Assembly: GCA_947628075.1 (NCBI GenBank)
Contig: CANQYF010000016.1
Span: 1 to 18,579, forward strand
Reading direction: 5' to 3'
Length of the DNA stretch: 18,579 nucleotides
DNA from: an uncultured Bacilli bacterium
GTDB taxonomy: Bacteria; Bacillota_I; Bacilli_A; RF39; UBA660
The notes beneath the pieces are model-generated. The model was not told the DNA's origin. It was given only the letters and a program-made list of their open reading frames with translations, and ran no database searches. Made by a program: the position numbers and the translations under genes. Below, one piece after another: positions 14,332 through 18,579 of this stretch (positions are counted from its first letter, which is position 1; each line of letters begins with the position of its first letter).

Positions 14332-15646
14332 AAATAAAAAAATATTTATTTTAGGCCTTGCCAGAAGCGGGTATCATGTAGCTAAATTATTGGCAGGCAA
14401 AAATGAGATAGTTGTTTGTGATCAAAAAATGCCGGAAGAAAAAATTTTAAACGAATTAAAAGATTTAAATGTTCAATTTTACCAAAGTGAAACGGGAGAA
14501 GAACTTCTAGATAATACTTTTGATTTAATGATTAAAAACCCTGGTATTGATCCTAGACATTTGGCTGTTTTAAAAGCCAAAAAATTAAAGATAAAAGTTG
14601 TTAATGAAATGGAAGTTGCTTATCACTATTTACCTAAAAATACTAAAATTATTGGTATAACTGGCTCCAATGGTAAAACAACGACCGCTACAATTTTATA
14701 TAATTTATTAAAATTACATAATGTTTCTACAGTTTTAGGAGGAAATATTGGTTATCCATTAAGTGAAATTATTTCAAAAGTAAAAGAAAATGATGTTTTA
14801 GTCTTAGAAATTTCTGATCATCAATTGTATGATTTAGATGAATTTAAAACTGATATTAGTATTCTTACTAATCTATGTCCAACTCACCTAGATTATCATG
14901 GAACTTATGAAAATTATAAAAATACGAAACGTAAAATATTTAATCATCATACTAAACAAGATATCGCTATTATTAATTATGCTAATAAAGATAGCTTAGA
15001 AGTTTCATCTCATATAATGTCTAATCCAATTTATTTTAATAATAATCAAAATTATTATAATGATGAGGGAATTTTTATAGATAATGAATTAATAATTAAA
15101 TTAACGGATATTAAAATAAAAGGAAATCATAATTATGAAAATATTTTAGCCTCTTTACTTGGACTTCAACAAATCGTTAATATTGATAAAAATAAAGTAA
15201 AAGAATATTTAAAAAATTTTAATGGTGTTGAACATCGAATTGAAATTGTTCCAAGTATGAGTGGCGTCGATTTTTATAATGATTCGAAAGCTACTAATCC
15301 AACTTCAACAGTAATTGCTCTAAAAACAATGACTAAGCCAACTCGATTAATACTTGGAGGAATGGAAAGAAAACAAGATTTTAATGAATTAAATTCAGAA
15401 ATAAATAAGGTAATATGCATTTATGCAATTGGGAAAGTTACTGATCGCATTTTTGCTTATGCAAAAGAAAATAATTTGTTATGTAAAAAGTGTTATGATT
15501 TAAATAATGCAATGATTGAGATAAAAAAGGATGTAAAGAATAATGAAGCTGTTTTATTATCACCAGCAAGTGCTTCTTGGGATCAATATGATAAATTTGA
15601 AACGCGTGGCGAGGAATTTAAAAAATTAGTTGAAAAAATGTTTTAA
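14324..15646 (+). CDS. murD: UDP-N-acetylmuramoyl-L-alanine--D-glutamate ligase
   Basis: ATP-dependent Mur ligase that adds D-Glu to UDP-MurNAc-L-Ala, using the product of murI. The 440 residues are a normal length. The N-terminal UDP site is FILGLARSGYHVAKLL (8-23). The ATP loop is GITGSNGKTTT (111-121). GGNIG (139-143) is followed by LEISDHQL (161-168), where most MurD proteins have E-x-SSFQL. Lys202 in YKNTKRKIF fits the carbamylated lysine. GVEHRIE, DFYNDSKATNP (316-326) and the C-terminal LSPASASWDQY with FETRGEEFKKLV are MurD signatures. Its start lies inside the end of murI with no strong ribosome site of its own, so coupled translation is likely. The next gene has its own promoter, so murI-murD is probably a two-gene operon. 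Confidence 0.95.
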   Translation: MIENKKIFILGLARSGYHVAKLLAGKNEIVVCDQKMPEEKILNELKDLNVQFYQSETGEELLDNTFDLMIKNPGIDPRHLAVLKAKKLKIKVVNEMEVAYHYLPKNTKIIGITGSNGKTTTATILYNLLKLHNVSTVLGGNIGYPLSEIISKVKENDVLVLEISDHQLYDLDEFKTDISILTNLCPTHLDYHGTYENYKNTKRKIFNHHTKQDIAIINYANKDSLEVSSHIMSNPIYFNNNQNYYNDEGIFIDNELIIKLTDIKIKGNHNYENILASLLGLQQIVNIDKNKVKEYLKNFNGVEHRIEIVPSMSGVDFYNDSKATNPTSTVIALKTMTKPTRLILGGMERKQDFNELNSEINKVICIYAIGKVTDRIFAYAKENNLLCKKCYDLNNAMIEIKKDVKNNEAVLLSPASASWDQYDKFETRGEEFKKLVEKMF

Positions 15647-15679
15647 TAAATGTATAATTAATTATAGTAGTAAAAGGGG
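15630..15679 (+). promoter_or_regulatory. Promoter and ribosome site of the Asn-rich membrane protein gene
   Basis: TTGAAA (15630-15635) and TATAAT (15653-15658) are 17 bp apart, overlapping the end of murD. AAAAGGGG (15672-15679) is the ribosome site, 9 bases before the ATG at 15689. I see no terminator between murD and this promoter. Confidence 0.7.
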
Positions 15680-15688
15680 CTAGATAAA

Positions 15689-17065
15689 ATGAATAATGAA
15701 CCAAATAATAACCAAAATAATGGTGCTACTAACATGGGTCAAAATAATTTAAATAATCCTAATGTAGTGGAATCTTTGGATGTAGGAAGTCCAAGTACTA
15801 ATCCATCTGTTAATCCAAACCTTGGAGTTGCTTCACCAACTGGAACTTTTTTTAATAACGCACCAGTTGACAATAATCAAAATTTGAATTCAAATGTCAA
15901 TAATAATGTCAACGAAAATGTAAATAATGGTGTATCTTTAAATAATAATGTAAATGAGCAAATGCCACAACCAACACCTGCGACTCAAGACCCAACTCCA
16001 GCATTTACTAATCCTCAAACAATTGGAGCTGGACCTGTTCCTGGTTTTACTGATCCAAATAGTATTGGCACAACCCCTCCAATATCTTTAGAGAAAGAAA
16101 AGAAACCAAAGAAAAAAGGAAATAAAATAATATTTATAATATTAATTTTAGTCCTTTTAGCAGGAGTTGGCTTTGGTACATATTATGTATTAAATTATAC
16201 TGATTTAATTACAAAACATACTGTTCAAACAAACATAGTTACAAAAGATATAGAAATAATGGTTGGAGAAGAATTATCTTCAAATATTAGTGATTATGCT
16301 GAAATTACTGGTACTGCCTCTAGTAATTGTCAAGTTAATAAAGGCAATATTGATACTAATAAAGCTGGAGTCTATGAATTTGTTGTAATTTGTGGTGATA
16401 CTAAAAAAACTGGAAAGATAAATGTTATAAACAATCCAGAAGTAGAAGTTAATATTAAGAAAGTATTTAAATCAAAAAATGCCACTTTGGAAGCAAAAGA
16501 ATTTGCTCAAGATGAAAATGATGGCTTAAATTATGAATTTGTTGATAGTGATAGTGTTCAAAATATTTTAGAAGGTGAGCCTGGAACTTATACAATAAAA
16601 CTTAAAGTTAGTAATGAAACAACTTCTAAAGAAGTAGATGCAGAATTAGTTATCTTAGAATATGAGATAAAAGGTTATCTAACTTGTACTTCAAAAGCTG
16701 AAACTATTGCGGATGTAAATGCTGAAATGGTTGTTAGTGAGAGATTTGGCATTGCTAATGCTGATGGTAATTTGTTTGCAGGACTAGCATATGAAATTCA
16801 TACATTTAAATTTAATGATGAAACACAATATGCTGATTATTTAGCTAAATATAATACAGATAAATCTTTAACCCTTAATAATGTTTCTGGTATACCTGTA
16901 TTTGATAATGAAAACAAAACAATTACTTATACAAGAGAACGTGATAGAGAAGACGTTGTTAATGAATATAAAGAAGAGAATGTTGCAACTTATGGAGCTT
17001 TAAAATCATATTTTAAGAGTCCAGAATATAGTTGTACATATAATCCAATTAAGTCTTCCGATTAA
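15689..17065 (+). CDS. Single-pass membrane protein with Asn-rich cytoplasmic tail, function unknown
   Basis: A 458-residue protein, not recognised as a named family. Residues 1-130 are low complexity: dense Asn up to about 95 (for example NNNVNENVNN at 71-80), then Pro/Thr-rich with two related phrases, NPQTIGAGPVPGF and DPNSIGTTPP. A basic stretch KEKKPKKKGNK (136-146) precedes one membrane helix (147-169), so the tail should be inside and the rest outside. Residues 177-248 resemble a small Ig-like or DUF5011-type beta domain with Cys214 and Cys235 placed for a disulfide. About 250-325 may be a second beta domain. Residues 326-458 form a C-terminal domain starting YLTCTSKAE and ending YSCTYNP, with Cys333 and Cys449 possibly bonded. 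It lies between murD and a cysteine desulfurase gene and is transcribed alone. A surface or envelope role is a guess from topology only. Confidence 0.8.
   Translation: MNNEPNNNQNNGATNMGQNNLNNPNVVESLDVGSPSTNPSVNPNLGVASPTGTFFNNAPVDNNQNLNSNVNNNVNENVNNGVSLNNNVNEQMPQPTPATQDPTPAFTNPQTIGAGPVPGFTDPNSIGTTPPISLEKEKKPKKKGNKIIFIILILVLLAGVGFGTYYVLNYTDLITKHTVQTNIVTKDIEIMVGEELSSNISDYAEITGTASSNCQVNKGNIDTNKAGVYEFVVICGDTKKTGKINVINNPEVEVNIKKVFKSKNATLEAKEFAQDENDGLNYEFVDSDSVQNILEGEPGTYTIKLKVSNETTSKEVDAELVILEYEIKGYLTCTSKAETIADVNAEMVVSERFGIANADGNLFAGLAYEIHTFKFNDETQYADYLAKYNTDKSLTLNNVSGIPVFDNENKTITYTRERDREDVVNEYKEENVATYGALKSYFKSPEYSCTYNPIKSSD
15866..15958 (+). repeat. Asn-rich low-complexity coding repeats
   Basis: Codons 60-90 of the membrane protein repeat short AAT-rich units (NNN-V-N phrases), with most Asn encoded by AAT. 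Such imperfect repeats can vary in length by slippage, although the units here are not identical. Confidence 0.5.
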
Positions 17066-17071
17066 TGTTTT

Positions 17072-17097
17072 AAGATAGAAATTATTCTATCTTTTTT
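17072..17097 (+). terminator. Terminator of the Asn-rich membrane protein gene
   Basis: AAGATAGAA (17072-17080) and TTCTATCTT (17085-17093) form a perfect 9-bp stem with loop ATTA, followed by T-rich sequence. It begins a few bases after the stop codon. Confidence 0.9.
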
Positions 17098-17106
17098 CTT
17101 TATGAC

Positions 17107-17135
17107 TTGCAAAGTTTTTATGGTCAGTTTATAAT
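17107..17135 (+). promoter_or_regulatory. Promoter of the cysteine desulfurase gene
   Basis: TTGCAA (17107-17112) and TATAAT (17130-17135) are separated by exactly 17 bp. The -35 TTG is also the first possible TTG start of the open frame. That makes the upstream start impossible in practice and favours the ATG at 17161. Confidence 0.75.
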
Positions 17136-17160
17136 TTCAAATGGAAAGAAAAGTGATTAT

Positions 17161-18276
17161 ATGATTTATCTTGATTATAGTGCAACAACCCCTGTTAATA
17201 AAGAAATTTTAGAAAGCTTTAATATAGCTTGTTTAAATTTTCCAGGTAATGCTAATTCCATTCATAAATTAGGTATGAATGCCCATGAACTTATTGATAG
17301 TGCTACTAAACAAATTGCGGATATTTTAAATGTTAAGCCTAGCGAAATTATTTATACTAGTAGTGCAAGTGAATCAAATAATTTAGCCATAAAAGGTCTT
17401 GCTTATAAATATATGGCACGTGGTAAACATATAATTACAACTAAATTTGAACATTCTTCAGTAAATGGTGCTTTAGATTTTTTAAAAAATTTAGGCTTTG
17501 AAATAAGCTATGTTAATACCATAGATGGTATTATTGATTTAGATAATTTACAAGAAATTATAAGAGATGATACCATTCTTGTAATAGTTAATCATATTAA
17601 TAGTGAACTAGGTTTAAAACAACCAGTGGAAAAAATTGCTGAACTTTTAAAAAAATATCCTAAATGTTTTTTATTTGTAGATTTTACTCAAAGTATTGGT
17701 AAAGTAAATGTCAATTTAACAAATATTGATTTAGCGACTTTTTCAGCACACAAAATATATGGATTAAAAGGAATAAGTTGTCTAATAAAAAAAGAAAATG
17801 TAATGTTAGAGCCTTTGATTCATGGTGGAAAATCCACTACTATTTATAGAAGTGGAACTCCATCTCATCCTTTAATTGCGTCAATCTCAAAAGCTTTAAG
17901 ATTAGCGGTTATTGATATAGAAAAAAAATATAATTATGTTTCTAATTTAAATAATTATTTAAAAGAAAATTTAAAGAAATATCCAGGTGTTTTAATTAAT
18001 AGTAATGAAAATTGCATACCTCATATTTTAAATATCAGTGTCTTAAATGTTAAACCGGAAACACTAGTTCATGCATTAGAAGAAAAAGAAGTCTATGTAT
18101 CTACTAAATCTGCTTGTAGTGATGAAGATAGTTTTAGTGAAAGCGTGTTTGCTTTAACAAATGATTTAGAAAGAGCTAAAACTAGTATTAGAATTAGTAT
18201 TTCCTATTTAACTACTAAAGAAGAAATAACTAAATTTTTAGAAATTTTTGATGAATGTTATAAAAAATTATTTTGA
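17161..18276 (+). CDS. Cysteine desulfurase, NifS/IscS family
   Basis: PLP enzyme that takes sulfur from cysteine as a protein persulfide for Fe-S clusters or tRNA thiolation. From the ATG at 17161 it has 371 residues, beginning MIYLDYSATTP as the family does. Key residues: His98 in FEHSS stacks on PLP, Asp174 in FVDFTQS binds the pyridine nitrogen, Lys198 in SAHKIYG is the Schiff-base lysine, RSGTPSHPL (230-238) follows, and the sulfur-accepting Cys319 lies in STKSACS. The frame stays open to 17107, but that region holds the promoter. AAGTGAT (17151-17157) is the ribosome site. No IscU, SufU, ThiI or MnmA gene follows at once, so the sulfur acceptor cannot be named; IscS, NifS, NifZ-partner or YrvO-type roles all remain possible. 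Stop is TGA. Confidence 0.92.
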   Translation: MIYLDYSATTPVNKEILESFNIACLNFPGNANSIHKLGMNAHELIDSATKQIADILNVKPSEIIYTSSASESNNLAIKGLAYKYMARGKHIITTKFEHSSVNGALDFLKNLGFEISYVNTIDGIIDLDNLQEIIRDDTILVIVNHINSELGLKQPVEKIAELLKKYPKCFLFVDFTQSIGKVNVNLTNIDLATFSAHKIYGLKGISCLIKKENVMLEPLIHGGKSTTIYRSGTPSHPLIASISKALRLAVIDIEKKYNYVSNLNNYLKENLKKYPGVLINSNENCIPHILNISVLNVKPETLVHALEEKEVYVSTKSACSDEDSFSESVFALTNDLERAKTSIRISISYLTTKEEITKFLEIFDECYKKLF

Positions 18277-18320
18277 CATTTTGCAAATATCAATATCCAG
18301 TGTGCTATATTTTTTTATAC

Positions 18321-18350
18321 TTGCCTAAGTGAAAAAGCGTATTGTATAAT
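18321..18350 (+). promoter_or_regulatory. Promoter of the gene at the window end
   Basis: TTGCCT (18321-18326) and TATAAT (18345-18350) have an 18-bp spacer, in the 121-bp gap after the cysteine desulfurase gene. A weak hairpin (AAATAT at 18285-18290 with ATATTT at 18307-18312, then T-run) just before it may end the upstream transcript. Confidence 0.55.
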
Positions 18351-18397
18351 GAATATATAAATAAGAAATAATAGTAAATAAAGAAGTTGGAAAATAT

Positions 18398-18579
18398 ATG
18401 GCAAGAGAAAAGAAGAAGAAAATAATCGATATAAAACTAATAATAGGAATATTATTCTTGTTAGTATTACTTGTTGGGGCATCATATGCCTATTTTTCAG
18501 TTGAAGTAAATTCTTCTAGTACTCAAACATTGGTAACTGCTTCCACAGGTAAAGTAGATACAATAACCCTTCAAAATGT
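18398..18579 (+). CDS. Exported protein with TasA/CalY-like leader, N-terminal part only
   Basis: The frame opens at ATG 18398 and runs off the window after 60 complete codons. It begins MAREKKKKIIDIKL, then a hydrophobic stretch (about residues 13-31), then ASYAYFSVEV. The SYAYFS junction resembles the signal peptides of TasA/CalY-type fibre proteins, which are cut by a SipW-type signal peptidase. Similar leaders are common in surface proteins of low-GC Bacillota. What follows is polar and Ser/Thr-rich. The ribosome site is weak (AGAAGTTGG, 18382-18390). The product beyond the leader cannot be identified from this window. Confidence 0.65.
   Translation, partial: MAREKKKKIIDIKLIIGILFLLVLLVGASYAYFSVEVNSSSTQTLVTASTGKVDTITLQN

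Noticed and set aside
17107..17160. TTG start that would extend the cysteine desulfurase by 18 residues
   Set aside because: The TTG is the first half of the -35 box (TTGCAA, 17 bp from TATAAT), so it would not be transcribed. Family proteins begin with the MIYLDYSATTP segment, which starts at 17161.
1..18579. Mycoplasma genetic code (TGA as Trp), suggested by the extreme AT content
   Set aside because: murI and the cysteine desulfurase gene end at TGA at the expected protein length, and Trp is encoded by TGG throughout.

Overview
The window is about 18.6 kb of very AT-rich DNA (roughly a quarter G+C by eye), densely coded, with Bacillus-type Shine-Dalgarno sequences (AGGAGGT, AGGTGAT) and -35/-10 promoters mostly spaced 17 bp apart. 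TAA, TAG and TGA all end genes, so the standard bacterial code applies, not the mycoplasma code. Peptidoglycan genes (murC, murI, murD), an oxygen-sensitive class III ribonucleotide reductase, AddAB and a sortase-type surface protein point to an anaerobic, walled, low-GC member of the Bacillota. It is probably an uncultured gut-type Bacilli lineage (Erysipelotrichales or RF39-like). That placement is inference from gene content and composition; there is no rRNA here.

Layout: (1) 1-1570: a secreted LRR surface protein with an NPKTG sorting signal, behind a promoter region containing a run of nine G. (2) 1575-1769, minus: a 64-residue six-cysteine protein. (3) 1851-8857, plus: a tight run pduL-dusB-addB(rexB)-addA. 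(4) 8878-10242, minus: murC, converging on addA over a shared terminator. (5) 10243-10538: a 296-bp divergent intergenic region with promoters for murC and nrdD and an unexplained GC-rich hairpin. (6) 10539-13556, plus: the anaerobic ribonucleotide reductase operon. (7) 13615-15646, plus: murI-murD with an 8-bp overlap. (8) 15689-17065, plus: an Asn-rich single-pass membrane protein of unknown function. (9) 17161-18276, plus: a cysteine desulfurase. (10) 18398 to the end, plus: the start of an exported protein with a TasA/CalY-like leader.

The most notable observation is in the reductase operon. The 757-residue NrdD has the ATP cone, the catalytic barrel and most of a C-terminal zinc finger, but stops before the glycyl-radical loop. 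That loop (RRITGYL...RFNNAKK...DRVKH) is encoded by a separate 52-codon gene, 12838-12996, in another frame behind the strongest Shine-Dalgarno in the window, followed at once by nrdG. I read this as a split class III reductase: a catalytic subunit plus a detachable glycyl-radical subunit, comparable in principle to GrcA/YfiD for pyruvate formate-lyase. The second most notable signal is the G9 tract next to a TTGACA box upstream of the LRR adhesin-like gene, a layout expected of a phase-variable promoter.
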